Source of the DNA: Gammaproteobacteria bacterium
GTDB lineage: Bacteria; Pseudomonadota; Gammaproteobacteria; CAIRSR01
NCBI GenBank assembly: GCA_963575655.1
Contig: CAUYTY010000195.1
Location: 30,421-94,420, forward strand
DNA length: 64,000 nucleotides
Reading direction: 5' to 3'
In this document: positions 25,614 to 34,007 of the stretch, one piece after another
Layout of the letters: every line of letters begins with the position of its first letter
Numbering within the stretch: position 1 is the first letter of the stretch
The notes under the pieces: generated by a model
Database searches by the model: none
Seen by the model: the letters and a program-made list of their open reading frames with translations, nothing else
Told to the model about the DNA's origin: nothing
Made by a program: the position numbers and the translations under genes

Positions 25614-26306
25614 ATGCGCTTTTCCATCTACCGCTATCACCCAGAGATTGACGCCGCGCCGTATATGCAGGATTACGACCTCGTTGTCGAGCCTGGGATG
25701 ATGTTATTGGACGCCCTATTGCGTCTCAAGGCTCAAGACGAGACATTGACCTTTCGTCGCTCTTGCCAGGAAGGGGTTTGTGGTTCCGATGGCCTGAACG
25801 TCAATGGTCAGAATTGTTTGGCCTGTATTACTGACCTCAAAGATCTCAAGGAACCCATCGTTATCCGCCCCTTGCCCGGCCATCCGGTGATCCGTGACTT
25901 GGTGGTGGACCTGACCCAATTCTACCGACAATACGAGGCAGTCAAGCCCTATTTGATTGTGCATGACCCAGAGCCAGAGATCGAATATCTTCAGACACCA
26001 GCAGAGCGCGACTCATTGGATGGACTCTATGAGTGCATTCTTTGTGCTTGTTGTTCTAGTGCTTGCCCATCGTTCTGGTGGAATCCCAGCCGTTTCCGTG
26101 GTCCGGCGGCGTTACTGCAGGCCTACCGTTTTCTGTCCGACAGTCGGGATCAAGCCCAGCACGAACGACTGGGGGATTTAGATGGTCCCTACGCGCTCTA
26201 TCGCTGCCATACCATTATGAGCTGCGTAGAAGTCTGTCCAAAGGGGCTGAATCCTAGCCTGGCAATTACCAAGATCCGCGCGATGATGCTCAAGGATGCT
26301 ATTTAA
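25614..26306 (+). CDS. sdhB: Succinate dehydrogenase iron-sulfur subunit
   Basis: Electron-transfer subunit of respiratory complex II, 230 aa, on the cytoplasmic face of the inner membrane. The N-terminus FSIYRYHPEIDAAPYMQDY closely follows E. coli SdhB. Three cluster motifs are seen: the [2Fe-2S] loop SCQEGVCGSDGLN...CLAC (with the Asp that also replaces a Cys in E. coli), the [4Fe-4S] CILCACCSSACP, and the [3Fe-4S] set beginning CHTIMSCVEVCPKG. Length is normal. It is followed by sdhE and ygfX. sdhC, sdhD and sdhA, normally directly upstream, are absent here; a family C element and a regulator gene occupy that place. Confidence 0.96.
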   Translation: MRFSIYRYHPEIDAAPYMQDYDLVVEPGMMLLDALLRLKAQDETLTFRRSCQEGVCGSDGLNVNGQNCLACITDLKDLKEPIVIRPLPGHPVIRDLVVDLTQFYRQYEAVKPYLIVHDPEPEIEYLQTPAERDSLDGLYECILCACCSSACPSFWWNPSRFRGPAALLQAYRFLSDSRDQAQHERLGDLDGPYALYRCHTIMSCVEVCPKGLNPSLAITKIRAMMLKDAI

Positions 26307-26350
26307 ACGGGGCATTAGAAATTATCTGGAGATGATCGAGGAGACCTTCG

Positions 26351-26647
26351 TTGGAACGAGTTGAGGTATCAGCCGAATCAACTACCTCCCCCAGTGCACA
26401 AACACCGGAGCGATTGCGGCGGCTTACGTGGGCCTGTCGGCGGGGAATGCGAGAACTTGATCTTCTGTTGGCGGCCTTTCTCGAACGACGCTATGGTCAT
26501 TTGCCCGTGACCGAGCAACGTATTTTCGAAAACTTGTTAGAATATCCCGATCCACTTCTCTACGATTATTTAATGGGGCGACAGCCCCCAACCGACCTGA
26601 TAACTGCCCATGTCATCCAGCAAATCCAGCGAGCCCTTACAGATTGA
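26351..26647 (+). CDS. sdhE: Succinate dehydrogenase flavinylation factor SdhE
   Basis: Small assembly factor (YgfY family) that promotes covalent FAD attachment to SdhA, 98 aa. The family hallmark RRGMRELD is present, followed by the five-helix fold (LDLLLAAFLERRY, LLEYPDPLLYDYLMG). The start is a TTG at 26351 with GAGGAG eight bases upstream; the only later ATG lies inside the RGMRELD motif, so TTG is the credible start. It carries about 20 extra residues at the N-terminus compared with E. coli. It overlaps the next gene (ygfX) by 38 bp, the usual gammaproteobacterial arrangement. Confidence 0.93.
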   Translation: MERVEVSAESTTSPSAQTPERLRRLTWACRRGMRELDLLLAAFLERRYGHLPVTEQRIFENLLEYPDPLLYDYLMGRQPPTDLITAHVIQQIQRALTD

Positions 26648-27056
26648 TCTGTGCTCGTCACCGCACCTGGCGTTATTCTTACTAGTGGCCCACGGTACAG
26701 CTCTAGCTGTAATACCGCTTCTGACTCTGCCAATCTGGGCCGTATTGGGGGTAGCGTTGGGGGTAGCCATGAATTTGGTGACCACGCTATATACCTATGC
26801 ACTACTTCGTGGTAAATCTGCTGTGGTACGTTTGGTATGGACTGGCGAAGATAGTTGGATCCTGGTTTATGCAAATGGTGTAGTACGTAAGGCTGAACTA
26901 ATACCGGGTAGCTTTGTCCATCCCTTTCTAGTGGTGCTTTCCTTTCGCGTCGCAGAAGCCCATTTCCCGCTGCATCGCTGTTCCGTAATTCTCGCCTCCG
27001 ACTCCGTGAACCCAACTATCTTTCGTCGTTTGCGGGTACGATTGCGCTCAGGATAG
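26610..27056 (+). CDS. ygfX: YgfX-family membrane protein
   Basis: Small inner-membrane protein of 148 aa overlapping sdhE. Two membrane helices lie at about residues 18-36 (LALFLLVAHGTALAVIPLL) and 40-62. A soluble C-terminal region follows, with the family-typical PGSFVHPFLVVLSFR and the closing basic FRRLRVRLR. In E. coli the SdhE-YgfX (CptB-CptA) pair was once described as an antitoxin and toxin acting on the cytoskeleton. The better supported role of SdhE is in SDH flavinylation, and YgfX function remains unsettled. The adjacency to sdhB and sdhE here is conserved. Confidence 0.85.
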   Translation: MSSSKSSEPLQIDLCSSPHLALFLLVAHGTALAVIPLLTLPIWAVLGVALGVAMNLVTTLYTYALLRGKSAVVRLVWTGEDSWILVYANGVVRKAELIPGSFVHPFLVVLSFRVAEAHFPLHRCSVILASDSVNPTIFRRLRVRLRSG

Positions 27057-27122
27057 TCGTCCTGTTTTTCTGGTGTCGTTCCGATTTTGTCCCCCTAAAT
27101 TACCAGCGCGGAGCACCATATC

Positions 27123-28472
27123 ATGTCACCACCAATCACCTACCCTACAGGTTTTCCCAAGGACTTCCTCTGGGGGGCTTCAACTTCCGCATACCAGATC
27201 GAGGGGGCATTGTATGCCGACGGTCGTGGACCTTGCGTATGGGATACCTTTACGGCTGCCGGCAGGATCCAAGATGGCAGTACTGCAGCACAGGCTTGTG
27301 ATCACTTCAGGCGTTGGCGCGAAGATATCGCATTAATGCAACAGGCCGGCTTCAATGCGTACCGGTTTTCCATCGCGTGGCCGCGAATAATTCCAACCGG
27401 TACGGGAATGGTCAATAATCGTGGACTCAGTTTCTATGACCGATTGGTGGACGAATTGCTAGAGGCAGGTATTCGGCCAATGGCCTGCCTCTATCATTGG
27501 GATTTACCTCAACCACTGGAGGATCGAGGCGGATGGTTCGGGCGTGAGATTATTCAGCCATTTGCCGAATACGCTCAAGTCGTTGCACGTCGCCTCTCGG
27601 ATCGTGTCAAAGATTGGATGATGCTCAATGAATCGAATGTGGTATCGATCTTCGGCTACGGGGTGGGTGAGCACGCCCCTGGTCATAAATTGGGCGAAGA
27701 AGGTATTCTCAAGGCACTCCACCATCAGAACTTGGCCCAAGGTATGGCATTACGCGCCATGGCCAACGAACGTTCGGAATTAACCCTGGGTACCGTTCTT
27801 AACCTTCAGCCCTGTCGTGCCGAATCTGAACGACCGGAGGATATCGCTGCGGCCCTTCGTTGGGATGCTGTGTGGAATCGGGTGGCACTCGATGGTCTAC
27901 TGCGTGGCCAAATCCCCGAGGTATTAGCGGAACGCATGATTAATATTGTCCAACCCGGTGATGAGGAGATTATTCGTTATCCTATCGATCTACTGGGGAT
28001 CAATTATTATTCACGGATGACAATGAAGCATGAAACCGGTCATCCTTTTGATGTGTGGTGGGGAGATCCGCACTGTGACCGTTGGACGTTTATGAATTGG
28101 CCGGTGCAACCCGATGGTCTTTACGACTTGTTGGTCGAGTTGAAACAGAAATACGGCAATCTGCCGGTATACATTGCCGAGAATGGAGCCGCCTATGACG
28201 ATCAGGTCGATGATTATGGTGCGATCCACGATGTGGAGCGCGTTCGTTTTATCAAGGATCACTTGGAAGAGGTGAGCCGTGCCCTCCGTGATGGCTGCAA
28301 TGTGAAGGGCTATCTGTGTTGGAGTTTGCTCGATAATTTCGAATGGGCCTTCGGTCTGTCCAAGCGTTTTGGCATTGTGCGTGTCGATTATGACACGATG
28401 GCACGCACCCCCAAAGATAGCTACCGATTTTTCCGCGCGGTGGTCAAGGCGTCGCGGGGATTATCCGAATAG
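27123..28472 (+). CDS. Family GH1 beta-glycosidase
   Basis: Retaining beta-glucosidase-type (alpha/beta)8 enzyme of 449 aa, normal for GH1 (about 440-480). It starts with the family signature FLWGASTSAYQIEGA. The acid/base glutamate is E170 in MLNESN, where the usual proline of NEP is serine. The nucleophile is E353 in IAENGAA (family: TENG). The aglycone-site WSLLDNFEWAFG is present near 405. There is no signal peptide, so it is cytoplasmic. It stands alone, 66 bp after ygfX and followed by a strong hairpin; no sugar transporter is nearby. The NES variant could affect acid/base behaviour, but both catalytic glutamates are present. Confidence 0.92.
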   Translation: MSPPITYPTGFPKDFLWGASTSAYQIEGALYADGRGPCVWDTFTAAGRIQDGSTAAQACDHFRRWREDIALMQQAGFNAYRFSIAWPRIIPTGTGMVNNRGLSFYDRLVDELLEAGIRPMACLYHWDLPQPLEDRGGWFGREIIQPFAEYAQVVARRLSDRVKDWMMLNESNVVSIFGYGVGEHAPGHKLGEEGILKALHHQNLAQGMALRAMANERSELTLGTVLNLQPCRAESERPEDIAAALRWDAVWNRVALDGLLRGQIPEVLAERMINIVQPGDEEIIRYPIDLLGINYYSRMTMKHETGHPFDVWWGDPHCDRWTFMNWPVQPDGLYDLLVELKQKYGNLPVYIAENGAAYDDQVDDYGAIHDVERVRFIKDHLEEVSRALRDGCNVKGYLCWSLLDNFEWAFGLSKRFGIVRVDYDTMARTPKDSYRFFRAVVKASRGLSE

Positions 28473-28481
28473 CTAACGGAC

Positions 28482-28524
28482 GTAACCACTCAGGTAACGC
28501 CGTTGGCGTTACCTGAGTGGTTAC
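28482..28524. terminator. Perfect 20-bp hairpin after the GH1 gene
   Basis: Stem 28482-28501 (GTAACCACTCAGGTAACGCC) pairs perfectly with 28505-28524 over a 3-nt loop, 9 bp after the GH1 stop. There is no U-tract, so it is either a strong hairpin terminator/mRNA 3' stabiliser or another palindromic repeat. It directly abuts the family A element that follows. Confidence 0.55.
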
Positions 28525-28525
28525 T

Positions 28526-28616
28526 AACCCAAGTTGCTACCTATGCGATGAGAAACGAAAGAAAACCTCTCCCTCCGGGAGAGGGGAGAAAAGCGCGCTA
28601 GGTAGCAACTTGGGTT
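28526..28616. repeat. Family A palindromic element (type copy)
   Basis: A 91-bp element with perfect 18-bp terminal inverted repeats: AACCCAAGTTGCTACCTA at 28526-28543 and its complement at 28599-28616. The centre holds CTCTCCCTCCGGGAGAG. The right 38 bp are identical to a stretch at 44876-44913. A partial duplicate of the end (CCAACTTGGGTTTACC) follows at once. There is no coding capacity. Confidence 0.8.
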
Positions 28617-28672
28617 TACCAACTTGGGTTTACCACATCTATCTCAGGGCTTTTAACACTCAAGGATGGAGG

Positions 28673-29602
28673 CTAAAAGTGGGGCCTGTTCCAGAAAAGT
28701 TTTTCACGTAACACATCGAAGAAGCACCAAGTCTTATAGTGAATCATATTTACATAGTCTTTGCAGCTCTCAAATACAAAGGTGAGGCCGTTATAGCTAT
28801 CCAACTGGCTAATCTTCTGACCGTCACCTTTGACCGATACCCAGTGCGTCGTATTTAAGGACCGTTTAGGTTTAACATTTACGACAATCTTGTTGTGTCC
28901 ACCCACAATAAGCGGTCGACTAGTAATAGACATTGGCGCGATGGGGAGAATTTGTAATACATCAAGATCTGGCGAGAGGATCGCCCCACCGACATTTAAT
29001 GCGTAGGCAGTGCTACCCGTTGGTGATGAGATAATAACACTGTTGGCACTATGAGTCCCGGCATGAGAATTGCGATCGTCGTTGTTAATGCTCAGTGAAT
29101 AGGTAATCGCCCGGTCGGACTCTGCATCAGAGATCACAAAGTCGTTCATGGCATAATAGACGTTATCACCTAAACGACATTTCAATGCAGAGCGCCGTTC
29201 TACGAAGATATCGATACCTCTAAAAATATCCAGGATGGTAGAGGCCGCGTAATGCGGATCGAATTCGGTAAGGAATCCGAGATTTCCCGTGTTGATCCCG
29301 ATGAGATAATCGTTATTCTTAACCGCATAACGCGCGGCAGTTAGCACCGTACCGTCTCCACCAATGGCAATAAAAAGGACCTTGCTGTCTTGGTGTCTTC
29401 CCCGTTGCTGCCGCTCTTCAAATTCTCGAGAAAAATTTTCCTGCTCCGCCTGGTACAGGTTAGGGTCAACATCAATGACATCCACCGTTGGATAGTGGTC
29501 ATGCAATATTGCAGTAATCGATGCGGCTACTGAGACAATAAATGGATCGTTGGGATTATTCACCTTGCGAACAATAATTACGGTTCTGAATTTTGGGAGC
29601 AT
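28673..29602 (-). CDS. nadK: NAD kinase
   Basis: Phosphorylates NAD to NADP, 309 aa, cytosolic. Family motifs seen: GGDGTVL near residues 80-86, NTGNLGFLTEF, and the diagnostic SSPTGSTAYALNVGG stretch near 192-206. The C-terminal beta domain carries SVKGDGQ, the equivalent of the usual DGQ. An N-terminal segment rich in charged residues (EEFEERQQRG region, about 55-70) is longer than in many NadK proteins. The C-terminal 30 residues (HYKTWCFFDVLREKLFW) are the usual tail. The gene is monocistronic by appearance, convergent with the GH1 gene. Confidence 0.92.
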   Translation of the reverse strand: MLPKFRTVIIVRKVNNPNDPFIVSVAASITAILHDHYPTVDVIDVDPNLYQAEQENFSREFEERQQRGRHQDSKVLFIAIGGDGTVLTAARYAVKNNDYLIGINTGNLGFLTEFDPHYAASTILDIFRGIDIFVERRSALKCRLGDNVYYAMNDFVISDAESDRAITYSLSINNDDRNSHAGTHSANSVIISSPTGSTAYALNVGGAILSPDLDVLQILPIAPMSITSRPLIVGGHNKIVVNVKPKRSLNTTHWVSVKGDGQKISQLDSYNGLTFVFESCKDYVNMIHYKTWCFFDVLREKLFWNRPHF

Positions 29603-29883
29603 GATTAATCCGTCATTAGAGGTCTTTGGTGCGACTCTACGATCATTGTTTTTGCCTTGGTCACCGTTTCATCAGATTGTCGCCATCCCCGCCAGAACAT
29701 CACTACCATTAAGATCAAAACCAAAACAACCGTTCAAATCCTTGCCGAGAAGGGAGAATTAGTCGCAGTGATGCTAGGGTGATATTTGGGTGACGCTTAC
29801 CAAGGTAGGCGTAGTGTATCGATCAAAACCAACGGTTTCATCTATTTTTCGGTATCAAGCCAAGCGGTGGGCAAGTCGAAGGG
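29603..29883. other. Intergenic DNA upstream of nadK
   Basis: With the hairpin at 29884-29930, this makes about 350 bp between nadK and the DUF4340 gene, both on the minus strand. It must hold the nadK promoter. One short imperfect inverted repeat, ACGCTTACC-AA-GGTAGGCGT, lies near 29791-29810. I see no convincing gene. Confidence 0.35.
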
Positions 29884-29930
29884 AGCTTGGGGTGATTTCC
29901 GAGGATGTCTCTCGGAAATCACCCCAAGCT
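29884..29930. terminator. Perfect 20-bp inverted repeat downstream of the Gld-like operon
   Basis: Arms 29884-29903 (AGCTTGGGGTGATTTCCGAG) and 29911-29930 are perfectly complementary with a 7-nt loop. It lies 22 bp past the stop of the DUF4340 gene on the minus strand and is placed to terminate that operon, although no U-run follows. Confidence 0.55.
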
Positions 29931-29951
29931 GTCACAATGATGACAAGGTAA

Positions 29952-31064
29952 CTATTGCTGGTGCACCTCCGGTGCCTCCTTGGGATTAGTAGGCGGAGTA
30001 GCAACCTCTTCCAATGGGGGTTGCATGGCTGTTGGTGATGTAGTCGGGGCTGAAACCGTTGCCGTGGTCTTGGCTGGTGTAATCAGCTTGTCCCGTTTTG
30101 CCTCCAGTAATTCCTTGACCGTAAAATCCGCAACCTTAAAGTAATGGGGCGAACTTGAACTCTTCAGAATGTATTCCGTTCCTTTTTCGGGCTCCTTCCC
30201 ATTCGCTGTCTTCTCTTCTTTCCCTGAGTCAGGTTTGGAGAATACATAACTGCGTTGCTCCCCCGCTTGCGTGGTAACAGACAAGGTCAGGACGGGGGCC
30301 TCTTGTCGATACGCGAGCTGATTCTCCTTACCCAATACGGATTCTGGGGTTAGATTTGCAAGCTGACTGACCAGGGTTTCGACTTCTCCGCTGTTGAGTT
30401 CTTCCCCGGGGGCAAGTTTGGTCACCTGCCATTTTCCTTTCTTAGATTCTTTACCCCCCTGTTGATTGTCGTTCTGGCTACGCACCAGAGCTAGGTCGGC
30501 GAGGGTAATCTGGGTAATCTCGTCCGATTTTAGATTTAGGATGGTCTTGTCAGCCCATTGATTAGGGGCAGGACTCACCTCGTAGACGGCGAGATCCAGA
30601 TTATAAACCGCATCCTCGTTGTCGGCCCGACCATAGACCTGGCGGAATCCCGGCGAATCTCCCAGCCAAAGCGTCGCCAACGTTTTGTCTCCGGCCGCCA
30701 GTGTTACCTTATGTTCGTAGGCAGCGGGACTGACCTTGAAACGTTTGAGCGCGACCGAACTGGTGGCAATCGGGATGCGTTTACGTAATTCCACCAGTCG
30801 ACCGACAAACGCCTCCGTTTTGCTCGTAAGAGCAGCGAAACCGGACAGCACGGGCAACGACCAGGAATTTCCGTGATGCTCCAGGACGAGAGCCGCCTTA
30901 TTGGGTTGTTCGATGGTGATGCGGTCCACTGCTTTGCTATCAAAATGCAACAGCGGTTCGCCACTGGTTACACTGGCAATACCACCGCCAATGGTTCCCA
31001 GAAACACTGCCAATACCAATTGCACCCCTAACGCTATACCCAAAAAACGAATGAGTCGATTCAT
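29952..31064 (-). CDS. DUF4340 domain protein of a Gld-like ABC system
   Basis: Membrane-anchored periplasmic protein of 370 aa. It has one N-terminal helix (IALGVQLVLAVFLGTIGGGI, about 8-30), then repeated DUF4340 beta modules (VDRITIEQPNKAALVLEHHG, LATLWLGDSPGFRQVYGRA, ITQITLADLALV). The C-terminus is proline/threonine-rich (about 325-370) and lacks structure. It begins 3 bp after the stop of the fused permease/GldG gene and is the third gene of the operon. In known genomes DUF4340 proteins accompany GldG-like ABC systems; the substrate is unknown. Confidence 0.85.
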   Translation of the reverse strand: MNRLIRFLGIALGVQLVLAVFLGTIGGGIASVTSGEPLLHFDSKAVDRITIEQPNKAALVLEHHGNSWSLPVLSGFAALTSKTEAFVGRLVELRKRIPIATSSVALKRFKVSPAAYEHKVTLAAGDKTLATLWLGDSPGFRQVYGRADNEDAVYNLDLAVYEVSPAPNQWADKTILNLKSDEITQITLADLALVRSQNDNQQGGKESKKGKWQVTKLAPGEELNSGEVETLVSQLANLTPESVLGKENQLAYRQEAPVLTLSVTTQAGEQRSYVFSKPDSGKEEKTANGKEPEKGTEYILKSSSSPHYFKVADFTVKELLEAKRDKLITPAKTTATVSAPTTSPTAMQPPLEEVATPPTNPKEAPEVHQQ

Positions 31065-31067
31065 GGC

Positions 31068-34007
31068 TCATGCCCCCCCGAGATTCAGCACGGTTTGATA
31101 ATGATGCAAACGCTTGGTCCGACTGCGGCGCTGTAAGAAATAGACCGCCGCCAATCCACCCAAGGCTAGAGCATAATTGAGATACTCCCAAAACATCTGA
31201 TCGCTACGATCCATGGGTAACAACATCCGCGAATACTGTCCACGTCCGCGGAGAGCCAACAATCCCTGATCCTCCAAAGACCAATCGACTGCGTTTTGGA
31301 CCAATTGCACGGGTTTCAGGTAGTGGGTACCGGTTGCCTGTGATGCCAATTCGAGGGCCGTATCGCTAAGGAAATTGGCAGAACTGAACAGAATCAACCG
31401 TGCCGAGGCCGAAGAATGATCGATCTTTCCAGTGACTACCGGTTTATCCTTACCCGCATCGGCCTTCTTTTCAGCGGTAGGATTGTCTTCAGATGGTTCC
31501 TCGCCTTCAGGTTTGGCATCTGCCGGTTTGGATTTATCTGCGGTTTTTAGCAGCGGCGAGGGTTTACCCTTGAAGTAGCTGTCAAAATGGCCCTCCACGA
31601 CGACCCCAAGGAGGTTAGCATTGGCCGATTTACCCTCGGGAAAACCAAGGCGACCGTAGGCCGAGAAATTGGGTTGGATATTCCCGGACGACGAAGTCCA
31701 CGCCCGTGCCGAACTGTGCAACAATTCAGTGAGGGTACGATCCTTATTGCGCTCGTGGTCGATTTCAATCGGTGATGCCCAATTCATGGTAACCTGACCG
31801 AGGCCCGAGGTAATGCCGCTGGTGCGATCCATCCCACTCTCGCGGAGGTCCGGGAAATAGGGATAGGCTACAGAGCGCAATTCCTGAACCATAAAGCCGC
31901 CGAGGTCACGCTGCACTGGAATCGGAAAGGGAGTATTTTGCGGATCGAGCACCATCGATTTACCCAAGGTAACGCCCAGTGCTCCCAACCAATTTTCCAA
32001 CCCAGTATCTTGGGGCTTGGCTGAGATTTCCTTGCGACCTTGTTCGATGTGGTAGGTAGAGGCGGAAACGAGTACGGTCCCCCCCTGCATCATGAATTGG
32101 TCGATGGCGAAGACTTGTTTCTCATCTAAGGATTCCGGCGCCAATACCATCAACAGATCTGCCTCGTTGGGGACCTGGCCGGATTTTAGATCGGTCTCGC
32201 GGAGTACCGCGTCCTCACCCAGCTTACGGCGTAACTCTTCAAAACCTGGACCACTATCCATCCCGAACTGAGCCATCTGCGGATTACCTTGCGGCGCATA
32301 CAGGGCAATGGTTCTGAGGAAACCAGGGCTTAGGCGTTTAAGACTTGCCTCAATGGCGTGTTTGAGTCCCGCAGCGTCCAAACCCTCCGGTAACGGGATC
32401 GGTACCGTCTGCCCATCGGAATCGAGCAGCATATAGAAATAGAAGGTCGTCTCATCCAATAGACCCAATGCTAGGGGGCGGAAACCATATTTCTTGGCGA
32501 TCTCCTTGGCCAATTCTCCATTACCAGCATCAGGGTCTTGAATATCGACTGAAAACTTCCCTGCCGCCTTTTGTTTTAATTCCTCTAGGACCCCGTCCAG
32601 GTCTCTACGTAAAGTCGGTAAAGGTTTCGGGAGGCGGTCTTCTGGGGAGATAAAGCCGCGAAAGGTTACTGGTTTGGAAAGGTTCGAAAAGAGATCACCG
32701 CCAGCTTGATAGGCATACAATACTTTTTTGATCGCACGGGTGATGTCGTATTCTGGATTGCGTAACCGGACCTCTAGATCTCGTTCACCGTGGGCCTTGA
32801 GTTCGATGAGGTCACGAAATCCTAGTTTTTGAGTCTGATCACCGTAGCTAATGAGGACATCAAAGTACGAACTAATCACGGATTCCTGATATTTTCCAGA
32901 GTTCTGGAAGGACACAGGGCGGATGTTGTACTTCTCGTTGGCCTCACGTTCGATCTCCGGCGATTCTTGGGGATCCACAAACTCCACTCGGACCTTGCCA
33001 TGACTCGCTACCTCGTATTCCTTGAGTAGGTCGCGAATCTGCGGCACGAGCGGACTCAATAACGGATGAGTTTGGGCACTGAAATAGCCGCGCAGTAGCA
33101 ATGGTTCCTGGATCTGGGCCAGGTAGCGGTGGGTGGCTGCGGAGATGGAATAGACCTTGCCCTCGGTGAGATCTACCCGCGCCCACCCGATCTGGCCCAA
33201 CCACAAATTACCCGTGAGGAAATTAGCAGCGGTTAGCAGAACCACCCACCCCCACCGCTGATGATATCCGAGGTCTTTGCAATCGGAGGCCCAACGTAGC
33301 CGTTCCAAGGTGTAGACATTTAGGGTGAGGAATACACCAACGAGGCTTAGATAGTAATACAAGTCACGTAAGTCAATCACCCCACGGGTAATCGAGTCGA
33401 AACGCGAACCCGTACCCAATAATTGCAGAATCTCACCAGCGCGGTGCCCCAACAGGTGGGTCAGCGAATCGGAACCGATGAGATAAAATAGGCCGCATAG
33501 TAGCGTGGTGCCGATCAAACTGACAATAGCATTGTCGGTCCGCGCCGAGACAAATAGACCAATCGCGATGTAAGCCGCTGCCAGCATCAATGTGGCAATA
33601 TAGCCGCCAATTACTGGCCCATTATCAAGTGGTCCTAATAAATCGATGGTTAGTGGTAGGGGTAGGGTGAGTAGTAATGCCACGCTAACCAAGGTGAGGC
33701 TAGCGAGGAATTTGCCGAGTACTAGATATGGAGTAGCGACCGGCAGGGTCATTAAGACCTCCAGGGTACCTGCTCGACGTTCCTCACTCCATTGGCGCAT
33801 GGTTAGCGCCGCAACTAAGAAAATAAGTAGCTTGGGCATCCATTCGAATAATGGACGTACATCTGCGATATTGCGGGCAAAAAACGTGTCTACCCAGAAG
33901 AAGGTAAACATCGAGATTGCCAGAAATGCACCAAGGAAAATATAGGCCACTGGCGATGAGAAGAATGACCATAGTTCCTTGCGCGCGATGCGAATTACCT
34001 CAGACAT
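31068..34007 (-). CDS. Fused ABC-2 permease / GldG-like auxiliary protein
   Basis: Protein of 979 aa combining two usual subunits. Residues 1-240 form an ABC-2 type permease (GldF-like) with about six membrane helices, starting IARKELWSFFSSPVAYIFLG. A further helix near 245-270 begins the GldG-like part. Its large extracytoplasmic region (about 280-880) includes FDSYF and repeated DPQ/DPD motifs (VDPQESPEIEREANEKYNI, IQDPDAGNGELAKEIAKKYG). A charged Lys/Glu/Asp linker lies at 820-860, and a final helix near 945-965 precedes a basic tail. The start overlaps the ATPase gene by 8 bp. Despite the name, Gld-like operons occur in many non-gliding proteobacteria. Confidence 0.9.
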   Translation of the reverse strand: MSEVIRIARKELWSFFSSPVAYIFLGAFLAISMFTFFWVDTFFARNIADVRPLFEWMPKLLIFLVAALTMRQWSEERRAGTLEVLMTLPVATPYLVLGKFLASLTLVSVALLLTLPLPLTIDLLGPLDNGPVIGGYIATLMLAAAYIAIGLFVSARTDNAIVSLIGTTLLCGLFYLIGSDSLTHLLGHRAGEILQLLGTGSRFDSITRGVIDLRDLYYYLSLVGVFLTLNVYTLERLRWASDCKDLGYHQRWGWVVLLTAANFLTGNLWLGQIGWARVDLTEGKVYSISAATHRYLAQIQEPLLLRGYFSAQTHPLLSPLVPQIRDLLKEYEVASHGKVRVEFVDPQESPEIEREANEKYNIRPVSFQNSGKYQESVISSYFDVLISYGDQTQKLGFRDLIELKAHGERDLEVRLRNPEYDITRAIKKVLYAYQAGGDLFSNLSKPVTFRGFISPEDRLPKPLPTLRRDLDGVLEELKQKAAGKFSVDIQDPDAGNGELAKEIAKKYGFRPLALGLLDETTFYFYMLLDSDGQTVPIPLPEGLDAAGLKHAIEASLKRLSPGFLRTIALYAPQGNPQMAQFGMDSGPGFEELRRKLGEDAVLRETDLKSGQVPNEADLLMVLAPESLDEKQVFAIDQFMMQGGTVLVSASTYHIEQGRKEISAKPQDTGLENWLGALGVTLGKSMVLDPQNTPFPIPVQRDLGGFMVQELRSVAYPYFPDLRESGMDRTSGITSGLGQVTMNWASPIEIDHERNKDRTLTELLHSSARAWTSSSGNIQPNFSAYGRLGFPEGKSANANLLGVVVEGHFDSYFKGKPSPLLKTADKSKPADAKPEGEEPSEDNPTAEKKADAGKDKPVVTGKIDHSSASARLILFSSANFLSDTALELASQATGTHYLKPVQLVQNAVDWSLEDQGLLALRGRGQYSRMLLPMDRSDQMFWEYLNYALALGGLAAVYFLQRRSRTKRLHHYQTVLNLGGA

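Noticed and set aside
26610..27056. SdhE-YgfX as a toxin-antitoxin system
   Set aside because: The older CptA/CptB reading exists, but the position after sdhB and the RGMRELD motif fit the flavinylation factor and its usual neighbour.
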